Positions 1-11,923 of a stretch of DNA of 64,000 bases are shown one piece after another. Each line of letters begins with the position of its first letter. Position 1 is the stretch's first letter. The notes under the pieces are model-generated. The model was given only the letters and a program-made list of their open reading frames with translations, had not been told where the DNA came from and made no database searches. Position numbers and translations under genes: made by a program. This DNA is from Davidsoniella eucalypti (taxonomy: Eukaryota > Ascomycota > Sordariomycetes > Microascales > Ceratocystidaceae): positions 186,001 to 250,000 of the forward strand of contig RMBW01000028.1 in the NCBI GenBank assembly GCA_004009845.1. The letters run 5' to 3'.

Positions 1-2844
1 TATTAAAACATTAATACCGAGTCTTTGAGAAAAACAAAGAGGCATATTGTACGATGGAAATCGCTACCTTTTCTGGAGGAGCCTCGTGCTGCAATATGCA
101 GAAGCAGAGGCTGACAATGACAGCAGTTGCAAACTATTAGAGACATGTATCTGTATCTGTATCTACAGCCAGGCAGGCCGAGAGGGAGCAACGGACAACT
201 GGCACGTTCTATTCTTTTGGTACTTCTGCTCCTATCCCCCTGCCTGTTCGGCGCAAGACTTTTTTTTTTCTTTCCTTCTTGTTGGTTAAGAGAGGAAGGC
301 TATGTGCGGTGAGAACAAGACGGAAATAGAGAGACAGAGGCTGATGGCAAAGGAAAGATAAGCTGAAGCTGGCATGGACAAGTCGAGTTCTACAAGGCAG
401 ATAGAATACTCAAAAGGTTAGCCGAGCCGGCATCTCATCTTTCCTGCTGGATCCCAGTCTTTGACGGAGCCAGCCTAGCAAAACAAACGTTGCAGTTGAA
501 CACTGCAGGCGGTCAGATGCTTACCATCAGAGGCCATGTGTATTTATATATACTTGTGTTCACGAGTGGCAGTGGTTATAGATAGCTCATATTACAGTTG
601 CCATCCATCGGCCGTGTCTCTATTTATATCTCTTTTTAGATCCCACATCTCACGTACTGGCTGTGCTTATCTGTTCTAGTCACGAGGAATCAAAACGATC
701 TAGCAGAGCAGTTATCGTTAGTCCCAGAAACTGAGATATGCATGAACCGAGAAACATTGACGACGCCGCATACAACATCGTCTGCAGATATACAGATATA
801 CAGCGTTTCCTCCCACAAGGAAAGAGAAAGTTGGACAGATGGCTCTCAAATAGGGCCGGACTAGACCAAGGCTCGTGTATCTGCAAAGAAAGAAGGAAAA
901 AAGGAAAAGACATGGTAGGCCACTATTATCAATAAAGCAAGGTTGATCTGCAGTCTCCAGCACATCGACGAAAGTACGCCCCTTCTCCCTTTGGGCACCA
1001 AAAGCTTTGTAATATTTTGTTTTTGTTTTAAAAATACAACTTGATAAATCCTGATTTGCATCCAGACTGGCGGCGGCCCAGATTCTCCGACGACCCGTTC
1101 TATAGTTTAACACACGCTTAAATCAATATATTATACTAGTAGGATAGTAATCATACACAATAAACATATGTCCCCGGCAAAACGAACGAACGCCCGTGTA
1201 AGGCGTTGTCAAATTCGCATAGCATCATCATGCGTTTGTTTTCCCACTCGGCACATTCTTTAATGTTGTTTATTCTGCGATTTAAATCCGCCGATTCTTG
1301 GCTGCGGCGAAGCCTTGTAGTGTATCCAGCAAAACAGTCTATCATCACCACAACCTGGCCCAAGTCCTTCCATATAAATCTAGCCAAAACGACGCTTCCT
1401 GCTCATCTCTGTTCTCCCGCTCACCACCCTCTCTCCTTCTTCCTTACCTGACACGGCCTTCTGTATAAAGTGAGACTTGCAGTACACGATCGCCAACCAG
1501 AAAAGTACGCTGTTGCCCCTCGTGTAGGAACAGCAAACCAGCGTCAAGCCGTCTCGATCCAGGAACCCGCCGACCCCCCTTCGGAAACACCACGCCAGAC
1601 TTCTTGTTCTCGTTGTCCTCGAGCGTCTTACCTTGCTAGTGTGTCTAGTGGTCGTCGTTTGCCTTCTAATATTGGCAGCGAGACAGTCATTTCTTCCAGG
1701 AGCCGCAATATTGGTTCTGGAGCATCTTCGAAGTTGCCATTCTGTCCGTACCCTTTCTTGTGTAAGTCCTACCAAACACCAATGTTTTCCCCTCCAGTCT
1801 TCTGTTTCTGGACGCACCCTTTGGTCTTTCTACCCTGCTACAAGGGGGTGGTCTCTGCCATCTGGCAATGCCGTTCTATGCAAAGTACTTGTACTTCTGG
1901 TCCGCACACATTCCACAGGGTAGTATCTGGTATAAACTCATACACATTATCGGGCTTATCATACACCATGGCCTCGCTTGTAACACCGCATATTACGGCC
2001 GGCCAGTCTGGCCATTCCACACTTACAACTCGCACTATTGGGGACAGCGCAAGTGCCTTCTCCGTCTATTCGATGTGATGTCTCCTTCTCTGCCAGCGTC
2101 GGGACTCCAGTGCGTCTCAAAGCCTAATCTCGCATCTGCCCGTCGGCCACCTCCTAGCATTGCCATATGTCTAGAATGTAAAAGAGAGAGAGTCGGACTG
2201 TCTAAAGAGCGTTCTTGTGCCCTGAAACTGCTGGCTATGACCTTCCACCAGAACACCCTCTGTACTTGTTACTGGCTGCGGGTTTTTAAGCACTTCATAA
2301 GCTGAGCTGCGCATTAGTCTGCATCAGTCGCAAGTAAGTCTTATAAGTCAGCCGCACATCGTATTCTAATCCACATACACACACTGATCCATCCATCCGC
2401 CTTACTGCTACTGGATTATCAGAGCCCACCCTTTCTGCACCTCATCCCGCCTCTATCTCTTCCTTGGGTTTCTTTTTTTTCAGGCTGTCTCCCATTCCAT
2501 ATATAGCCTGACTCGACCGCCTCCTCGATTTCTGGTTTTGATTCCGTCTCCTTCTTTTCTTCTCTTCCTTCTTCAGTCTTGGTATAACTCCCGGACTGGC
2601 GGTAGACTTGGATCTTATAGCAATTGCCTAATTTGCCTTCGCTACCCATCCGTTCCTCGGTTGCCAGAATATAGCAGTTGCCGTCTTGTTCTTGACTCTT
2701 CAACCACCCTCCTTCTTCATTCGTTTGTCTTATGCTTGACTCCGTTCTTACACGATACCTTGCGTCGTTTTTAATATTGTCCTTTACCTTTCTCTAATCT
2801 TCCCACTTACTAATATCATCCAGTCGTCCATCATTCGCTACAAC
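1..2844. other. Gene-free leader region upstream of the DHA2 transporter
   Basis: No supportable gene. The longest open frames (about 200 codons on + at 1470-2078 and 145 on - at 1380-1817) overlap antisense, have biased composition and lack recognisable domains. The + frame opens with GTG rather than ATG. From about 2400 the sequence is C/T-rich on the + strand, as in a fungal promoter or 5' leader, and probably belongs to the transporter at 2845. A short run of ATCTGT-like repeats lies at about 147-167. Confidence 0.6.
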
Positions 2845-5565
2845 ATGGCGTATCAACACAACCAAACCTCCATGACTGGAAGCACTCTTGCTGCCAGTTC
2901 GCCGCATCTCGCCAATCTACAAGTTGAGCGCATGCCAAGTGACAACAGCTTCCAGACTGCTCTACAGCATACTCCCATGCAGACCCGTAGCAATCTTAGT
3001 CTCGGTGCTCAGCAGTCTGATCAGCAGAGCCTGCAACAGCATAACTCGCGTCAGCCGTCGCCATTACAGGCTCAAGTTGACATGCAGCCTCAGGCCCAAG
3101 TGCAGGTGCAGCCTCAGTCACCGCCCCAGGGCCAATACCAGACACAGGAACAGCAGCCACAGCGCTATTCTCAGCGTCATATTTCCCAGCAATACCAGCT
3201 ATCACCAGGCGTGGATGCCTCCAACGAGCGTTACTCCACCGCACCAACCATTGCCGCCAGCTACTATAGCACCGACGATGTGGCTGGCCCTAAGATTGTG
3301 GACGGCAAAGTTGTTGACGGGCCCATGATGTCTGCTGCTGTCAGCAGACAAGCCTCGCACACTGACAATCCTCTCACCGGTGGCCCGCCAAGCCGGCCAC
3401 CTGGCGGTCCCCCAGGCCCCGGCTTTGGCCCGCCCGACGAGAGCGACAAGTACTTCAAGCCCAAGTCGGTGCGCTTCTGGCTGATCATGATCTCGAACTT
3501 TGTTGCCATCTTCTTGGTCGCCCTGGACCGCACGATTCTGTCGACCGCCACTGCAAGCATTAGTGACGAGTTCAATAGTTTGGGCGATATCGGCTGGTAC
3601 GGTTCAGCTTACATGCTGACTACGGCTGCATCTCAGCTGTTGTTTGGCCGTATCTACAAGTTCTACAACGTTAAATGGTAAGTTCGTTCATACAGCTACA
3701 GTGCCTGTGCTACCCTGTCTGCAATCTCGTGTCTTATTCCAATCTTTCCTTTTATCACTTGTGTTCGCTATATCCTTCTATCATAGCATAGAAGAGATAG
3801 GGCGTGGTACAGAGGACAAGTCATACTACCCATTCCCAGACAGAGCATTGCCACATTCTCTCATATTTTGAGACATTTTTTCATCTTACATGATTCAATA
3901 AGATTAACACATACTAACTATCATATATAGGACCTATCTACTGAACATCTTTGTATTCGAGGCTGGCTCTACCATATGCGGTGCTGCTCCAAGCTCCATC
4001 GTCTTCATCATTGGTCGTGCCATTGCCGGCATTGGCTCAGCTGGTATCTTCTCGGGCTCGATGCAAGTCATGATTCCCATGGTCCCGCTGCCCAAGCGCC
4101 CCATGTTCCAGTCGGCATTTGGCATGGTCTTTGGTCTTTCATCCGTGATTGGCCCTCTTGTCGGTGGTGCCTTCACTGAGGCCCTGTCTTGGAGGTATGT
4201 TAACTCCTGAGCCTGAATATTGCTTCCCTTTATTTTCCCTTTTTGAGTCTACTATATGATATATCCCTTTCAAACCACTTGACATCCGATCTCCCAACCT
4301 TTCCCCCCTTCTTTGTCTCACAAGAAAGACAGAAGCCTGAACTTTCAAGCTAACCTTGTTCCTGTCTAGATGGTGCTTCTGGATTAACTTGCCCATTGGT
4401 GGTATCGCCTTCCTACTGCTGCTCATTCTTTTAGATAACAAGCACACCAGTAACGCGCACCTGCCCTTGTGGCAACATGTCATGCGCCTGGATCCCCTTG
4501 GTACTTTCTTCTTTGTTCCCTCTATCGTGTGTCTGCTACTTGCGCTGCAATGGGGTGGTTCGTTGTACCCCTGGAACGACTGGCGTATCATTGTACTTTT
4601 AGTGATCTTCGCTGCTGCCTTCATTGCCTTTTGCATCGTCCAGATCGTCATGCCCAAAACAGCTACCGTGCCGGTTAGAGTCATCAGCCAAAGATCTATG
4701 CTGGCCGGCTCATTCTTCATGTTGTTCCTCGCTGGTGGCATGATGATGGCCATTTACTATGTGCCGCTATGGTGTAAGTTCAAACTTCCATCTTTACTCG
4801 AACTAAGATAAGCTAACATGACATTATTTAGTCCAAACCGTCAAGGGTGTAAGCGCCATTCAGTCCGGTATCAACACGATTCCTCTGGTGGCCTCCATCA
4901 TCGCATCCAGTATCATTTCCGGCATCGCTACTCAAAAGCTTGGTTACTATGTTCCATCAATGTTGCTATGCCCCATCATCATGGCCGTCGGCGAGGGTCT
5001 CCTAAGCACCTTCGTGCCTGATATCCCTAGCCACAAATGGATTGCCTACGAGTTCCTCACTGGCTTCGGTCTAGGCTTCGGTATGCAAGTGGTCAACCTA
5101 GCCGTGCAAACTGTGATGCCGCGCGAAGATGTGTCTACCGGCATTGCCATCAGCTTCTTCTCGCAGCAGCTCGGTGCCGCCATCTTCGTATCGGTCGGCC
5201 AGTCTCTCCTGAGCAACCTTCTCGGATCTAAGCTAAAGGGCATTCCCGGCATTGACGGTAAGATCGCCGTTGGTGAGGGTGCCACCAGCTTGCATAACAT
5301 GGTGCCTGAGGAATACCGTGGTCAGGTTACGGAGGCGTACAACTATGCCCTAACACGTGTCTTCTTTGCGGGTTCCATGCTGTGTGTTGCCTGCTTCGTC
5401 AGCGCCCTATTCATGCAGTGGAAGGACATCAAGAAGGCGAGACCCAATGGCCCTCCCGGCGCCGGTGGTCCCCCAGGACAGGATATGAACCGTGATGTTG
5501 AGTCTAGCGAGGCCGAAAGCCACGAGATGGGCGAGAAGAAGCGCAAGCAGCAGGAGACAGTATGA
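2845..5565 (+). CDS. DHA2-family MFS multidrug:H+ antiporter with Q/P-rich N-terminal extension
   Basis: Coding exons are 2845-3677, 3931-4194, 4370-4773 and 4832-5565, giving 744 aa. Residues 1 to about 208 are hydrophilic: a Gln/Ser/Pro-rich stretch at about 60-125, then a Gly/Pro-rich linker just before the membrane domain. The first helix starts near residue 210 and carries the DHA2 signature LDRTILSTA. Exon 2 holds the [11 protein letters not shown] helix and the antiporter motif C region ([14 protein letters not shown]). The exon 2/3 junction restores [14 protein letters not shown], diagnostic of 14-helix DHA2 transporters. The C-tail is charged, with a second Gly/Pro-rich patch. The family exports toxic compounds or fungal metabolites by proton antiport at the plasma or vacuolar membrane; the substrate cannot be told here. 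Introns 1 and 2 (253 and 175 bp) are longer than most in the window. No biosynthetic genes flank it. Family is certain; the role of the tail is unknown. Confidence 0.93.
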
Positions 5566-7535
5566 AAGATGGTTCTGTCTGTTCTTGCTTTGTTAGATCT
5601 GGTCTGTTCTGGCCTCGATACGCATTTCTTGGTATCATGCCCCGGATCTTCATGATTCCAGACAACGATGATTACTCATGGTGAAAAAGAACGGCGAGAG
5701 TAAAACCGAATTTACTAGCTATTATGTTGTGCTCCTCTTCTTTTCCTTCCAGATATATTTTTTTCTTTTTCTTTTAGTTCGCATGTTTCTTAGCATTGCA
5801 TCGGCAGCGGTTTTTACCGAACTCCAGCATATGTCGAAAACTGCATATTTTACAGTTTGTCATTGTTGAGCTTTTGAGTTTTGGTTCTGAGCATAGCAGC
5901 AGCCCTTGCTCCTTCATATCTTTTGCTTTGTTTTTTGGGGCTATCTTTTTCCCCCTTGCCTGTTATGTTCCACCTGTTGTCCCTTTTTCACATTGTTCAT
6001 ATCATACGGTCTCCGTCAAATGTTTCTCTGGCGTTGTCTTGCCTTTTGTATTCCTGTTGTTTGTTTGTTGTCTTCCCATTCTCATTTTTCGGCATTTTAT
6101 TGTTTGTTTTCTTTGCTCCTCTAGAGACGCATGTGTGGTTGATTTATTATGACTGGTTTGTGGTTATACGAAATACGTATCCAAGATTCCGTTAGAAATA
6201 GTATATCAAGTGTAATTTATCTTTCAATTTCAAGTAACCCTTGATGTCTTAACATTGCCTGTGTGACTGCATGTGCTCTTTAATAATTCAGTTACAAAGT
6301 TGTTTGGAAATCATGTATACATACAAGCACTATTAGTATCACTTCTACTACTTACACAGGCTGAGGACATTATATAATGACTTGGACTTTGTGTTCCGGA
6401 ATTTTAATTACTCATGATATATATAAAACGTAGTGGTTTAGTCAAAATGGCATGTTATCTAATGTTAAACACAATAACTACATGTTGAGTTTTTTTTAAT
6501 GTCGTTGGTGTCTATCAAAACAACTATAGCTCCATATGATAAATGAGAATTAAAAAAAAAACCTATAAACACAGGTTTGTAGAGTTAGCCCTAAGGCCTG
6601 GCATTATTGTCTAACATACATATGTACGTGTTAAGGACTACGTAAATATGCCAATAAGCATTAAAACTAGACGAGTGTCAATTATTTCTTGCTCATAAAT
6701 CTGGCTACAAGAAATAAGAAAACATGTAATATACATCATATATCAAAGCACCACTACTCAACAAGAAGATGTAACACAAGCCTAATTTTAACATACGTAC
6801 AATGTAGGAAAGAAGTTAATCATATTAATACGGTGAGTTAATGACGTAGCCTAGACGAAGAAACTAAGAGATGAAACTCCTACATGAAGCCTATGAGATG
6901 CAATAGGTGAAAAGAAAAAAAACATAGTGATACCACCAAGAAACCGCCCAAAAGAAAGTATAAAATATCGGGCATCATCACGAGATATGAAAAGAGAAGG
7001 GTACAGATCCAAAGAAAAAAAAGCGCCCGAAAACATCAAAATATCGAGGAAGTAGAACGAAAAAAAAAACCCAATGACCTAACCATAAGGACCTAACGAT
7101 AATTAAGATAGTACCGATTCTACAAAAGAAAAGAACGTGAAGAAAAAATTGGCGTTGGAGGTGAGATAGAGTTGAAAATGTATAACCTAGGTTGTATAGG
7201 ACGGGAAAAGACAAGATCCAAGGGTGTATCGAAAGTGATGACGAGAATAAAAGATATCATGACTAAGCTGGTTCCGTAAGGTTTCGCTGTAAAGAAGGCG
7301 GCACACGACGAGCATTTGCCTGTTGACCGTTCCCGGCAACATTACTTACTGGAAGCCATAGATCCGTGATATGAGGTGTAGACGCACCACCGTTTCTTCT
7401 TTCCCTTTGGGTTATCCTCTGGCTTCCATATCCTCCTCGGCGTTCCCCATAGACGCTAGAAGCACCGCTATTCGAGTCTATTGTTGGCCCTGTGGATGGG
7501 CCTACTCGACGAAACGAATCTAGATACCCAGTGCT
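5566..7535. other. Intergenic, convergent transporter/Kog1 3' flanks
   Basis: T-rich sequence to about 6130 is probably the transporter's 3' UTR and downstream flank. AT-rich sequence follows, with no ORF worth calling. The hydrophobic translations seen at 5796-6195 come from T-rich composition. The last 300 bp or so lie downstream of the Kog1 stop codon. Confidence 0.6.
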
Positions 7536-10500
7536 CTACACATGAGATTCAGATTCCTGGTTTTCGCAAGTGTACAAGTTGATGTGCGTGTCTCCCCAGG
7601 CAGAAGCAGCAAGAACGGGCTTGTGAGGATGGAAATCAGTAGCCGATACAGCAGTGCTGCGTGTCTGCTGAAGGAAGCTAGAATATGGCTCGATACGAGA
7701 AAGCTCTTGACCATCCAAATTGAATACTTTGACAGTATGAGATGACGTACCACTAAGATTCAGGTGTTAGCATTGAGTGTATAACTAAGAAACAAGGAAG
7801 AGGGGATATGAAACTTACACTGCAAAGACAGGAAGATGTTCGTGAAGACTAGCAGTTCGGAGAGTTTCACGGGTTGTCTGAAAAGTATGTAACGGCTTAT
7901 CAACACGGATATCCCATAGACGGACCTTTCCATTTCTACTTGCACTCAAAAGCTCGCGTTGTCCACCTCTCTGCATATGGACGCTCATAACCCATTGGCG
8001 ATCGGCCTCATCACGCCACTTCTTGACCATGCTATCTTGGGGCTTGACACGAAGATCGTATACACGTACGGCGCCATCACCAAAGCCAGCAACGAAGGTG
8101 TTACCCGTCATTTGGTCTGAGGTGAGAGACGTCACACAAGAGCCAGATCGTGCAGGAATATCCATCGTGCACATCTCCTTGTTAGCATCCCAGGCACGGA
8201 TGACGCGGACATCACCAGCGGCTAAAACACGACCACTGATCTGTTGCCAATCAACAGCCATGCCAGAGTTGACATTGCTTGGAACCATGTCGGTCAAGGC
8301 CCTCCATGCAGTGGCCAGAACGACATTGCGCCCGGTTTCGTAACTACGGTAGATACGGATCACCCCGTCCGACGAGCCTAACATCAGTAGGGCTTGGTCA
8401 TCTTCGTTGATGAATCTGAGGTTGCGTATCTTGGAACCTGGTGGATTGCCGTTGGAAAACCTGCTGAGGATGCCCTGCTTCTTCCAGTCCCATACAGTAA
8501 CGGTGTTTCCGTCATCTGCAACAGCGAGGTGATCTTCATATTGATGAAACGTCATCTTGACTGGCTGTGTATTGTTATTGAGCATACCAAGTTGGTTGTT
8601 CCATTTATGACTCCCGGCAAAGGACTTGAGCGGCTGCGTCTTCTTAAGGATGCCCTCGTTACGAGATTTTCTCCAGAGGCGCTCGTTATAGTCTATGCTG
8701 CCAGGTTCATCAGACTCAACAGGAGTCATCTGAGGTTCACGGAAGTGCTCGATGGACCAATCCAAGATGGTGCTTCGCAGAGGAAGAGTTGGTGGTTTGG
8801 TATTTTCGCGTTCTTTAAACAAGCCCGAGACTGGCTCATCGGCGATATGGTAGTGAGCCTGGGCATGGCTTTCGTTGTTTTCGTCGGCAACAGTAGCAGC
8901 CGCAACCTCTATAGGAAGGGTACGCATAGAGCTAGTACGGTGTGTTTGGCTTATTGGCGAGGCATGAGGCGCCGGAGGCGCCGCTGGTTTTTCCTCGGCA
9001 CTGAAGAGAGAAGTCAATGGGAAAAGCATGCTGGCGGTACGACGAAGCAATCCGGGAGACGACATGAGTGCGTTTGAAGGACCAGAGGCAGAATTATTAA
9101 TGAAGCTTGACCGCGGTGTGTGACGAGCAGCTTGAAGGGCAGCCTTCCGGTGGAACTTCTGTAGAAGAGAGCGAACATTTTGCTCAAGTTTGGTCTGCAG
9201 AAGAGCAGTGATGACGTAGTCTACTACAATCGTTGCCTCCTTTTGGACCTCGGGATGAGGGTCAACGGTCATGAGCAAAGCAACCTTCCACATGGCAGCG
9301 AAAATGGTGTTGTAGGCAAGACCCCGTGCACTAGGCTTGATAGAACCATCTTTCTGTCGGTCAGCAGGCATGGCATAGTGTAGGCCAATCTTGGAATCAC
9401 CAGCCTCGTCGCTGTTAGACATTTTGACGAGGATATCTTCCTCTTGAAGCTGCTCAAAGGCGGCAACTAGGAAATGGTTTTGGTATCGAACCACGAATGT
9501 CGAGAGGAACACTAGCAATTCCCGGCGTACCATTGGACTTCCGTCATTGTGCATACCAAGAACAGTCCAAGCTAGGCCCTCTTCGATCTTCTGGACCTCT
9601 GCAGTTATGTCTGGAATTCCGAGGAAGGTAGTCATGGCATAAAGCATAGAAGCACGTACTTCACAGGTACCGTCCCTTATGAGAAGGGAAAGACGACCGA
9701 GAGCGTTTTCACGAATACAGCGCCACTTGGCCTGCGGCAATGAGTGCCAAAGCTGACTGAGACACAGGCAGCACCATTGCCGTAGTAGGGGGTTGGTGGT
9801 TCTTTCGAGATGAGCGAGGCAAGACAGTATGATGTCAGAAGAGTTACACGACTTTTGTCCGGGCTCAAAATCACGGCAAACCATGGCCAAGATGAAGGCA
9901 CACATGGCCTTGTGCTCATCCGAATCAGCGACGGGGATGGCTTGATCGGGCTGAAGGATGATAGCAAAGTATTGGTAGCACGAATCTTTTACAAGATCAC
10001 CCTGGCAGGATATGTCAACAGCCAATAGACGAGTCCAGATGAAAATCATGACTGGACGTAGCTCCATTGCGGTTGACTGGAGCAGCTTCAAGACGTACGG
10101 GAAGATACCAATACTGAGCGCAAGCTGCACAGCCCATGGTCCTAGATCGAGGAAGCGACCAAGAAGAATAAGAGCCCGTACACGATGGTTTTGGCTTAGC
10201 AGAACCTGCAGGACGACAGGCAACTGCTCTGGTGGCTTTTGCTTCATGGCATCACCCTGGGTGAGGTAGACATGGAAAGCAGTAAGCTGCTCTGTGAAGA
10301 ACGATGAGTTTTGATACTCATAGTCGAAGCCATCCTTCGCACTAGCCTCTAACATAGGCAGCTGAGATAGCGCCATATCAATGGCCAAGTCCCAGCTCTT
10401 CCAGAGTGGATGTTGGCGGGTATCTGGTAACTCTGGGTAAGATACAGGATGACATCCAAAAGTGGTCATGATTCGCTGGGCCAGAAGGAAATTCCGGAAT

Positions 10501-11923
10501 AGCGCAGCGACCATGAGATCTTGGCGGAAGAACCTGCGGAAAACATCACGTGGAAGAGTCGTCCATGCAATAGTATCAGCAATGGCCGTGAAGATCCAGT
10601 TTAGTTCACCTAGCGGGGTCCTTCGCTCTTGAAGACGGCCTGGCAATTTCCGTGCTCGCTCTGGAGTTATGGTAGAATGCAGTGGATTTTGCAGTGCAAA
10701 ATACCATAGGGCCATGTGGATCGGCGTTGTCAGGCAACATGTGAAGAGATCGGCCGGCAAGAGTGGATTCGTAGGGAGATGTTCACCAGTCCTACAGGCA
10801 GCAAGATGAATATACGGGCGATAGTTGATTCTTTGATGGCTCGGGTCAACCTTGGTCGCCTCATCATCTTCCTCTTCGTGCTTCTGGATAAACTTGTGGT
10901 AGTTTTTGACAATGTTTCCAGCTTCTGAGCAGTCCCAAACAAACATGGTAGGCCCGGCAAGCCATGATTGCAGGTCGAAAAGAGATACGGGTATGTATTG
11001 AGTATAGTTTTTGTTAAAGACCCAAAACTCCCCAGATGGTGTTGGTTTGGGCACACCATGGCCATTGTAATGTAAAAGTACACGCTCATCCTTGGCGTTG
11101 CGTCTCAAAGACTGGCAAAATTTGCGTGTGTCTTCTATCGATGGGTCGAGAAACTGCTTGTAACGTGTTCTAATAGCTAGCGTTTCATACTGAGACTGGA
11201 GCGCCTTGCCGATGGCCTCGAGAGCTTTCGGGCCTACAGGCTGTGTCGGATCGGTCCAGGCTTCCATGACAGCTCCGGGGGTGGTCCGCAGCTGATCCGG
11301 TGGCTCGACTTCTAGATTAAGGCATATGGCTAGAGCGGCGGATATGGTCTTTAGACGGTCATGCATGCGCCATTCTTCAAGCTCGAATGTAGGGTTCCCG
11401 GGTATGCCGGTCGCATCATGACGCTTGTCGGTAAAATACATTTGCCATTTCTACAACAAAAGAGGCAGGTTAGACAGAGCCAAACGGCAAAAGAATGCTG
11501 GAAACATACGCTGGCTAGGGTTGCGATGACATCCTCGGACAGATAGTTATCTTCGAAGCCATGGCGGGCGCCACGGTAATGCACATCGTCTTCCTGTGCA
11601 GTATCGCTGTCATCGCTCCGTGCCTGGAATTCGCTTCTCGTCCGGACGAGCTGTCCTGCTGGCCGACGTGGGAGTTGCCTGGAGGGGTCGGCAGAGGCTG
11701 GAGTGGCGACGTTGTTGCGGTTCCCGGGCGCACTAGATGGACGGCGGGCGTCATTGTCGTCGTCTGGCTGGTTATTTGGGTAGAAGGGCTGCTGCTGCTG
11801 CTGGATCTGCACGCGGCGCTGTTGGTGGGCATGTAGTTGGGCCACCTGGGAGAGCGACATGTTGTTGACGTTGGAGGAGGCTGACCGAAAGTGATCCGGA
11901 GGCCGGTCGTTGGTGTGAGGCAT
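7536..11923 (-). CDS. Kog1/Mip1/Raptor, TORC1 scaffold subunit
   Basis: Coding exons on the minus strand are 11923-11510, 11450-7819 and 7752-7536, giving 1420 aa. Raptor is the scaffold that presents substrates to TOR kinase in TORC1 at the vacuolar membrane, coupling nutrients to growth. Residues 1-138 (exon 1) are a Gln/Pro-rich, disordered tail. The Raptor N-terminal caspase-like domain begins at the splice junction with KWQMYFTDKRHDATGIP, includes YNGHGVPKPTPSGEFWVFN near 266 and WDCSEAG near 311. HEAT-type helices fill about 530-890, then a Ser/Thr-rich linker. A C-terminal WD40 propeller spans about 1090-1415, its last blade completed by exon 3 (HTVKVFNLDGQ). Length matches fungal Kog1. 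All three exons join in frame at GT-AG sites. Confidence in family is very high; the exact start is the first ATG of the Q-rich tail. Confidence 0.96.

Noticed and set aside
1380..2078. Overlapping + (202 codon) and - (145 codon) open frames before the transporter
   Set aside because: They are antisense to each other, the + frame opens at GTG, composition is biased, and no domain or splice structure supports either.
5796..6195. Hydrophobic ORFs after the DHA2 transporter
   Set aside because: Three overlapping frames all read as Leu/Phe/Cys-rich because the DNA is T-rich. This is probably 3' UTR or flank.
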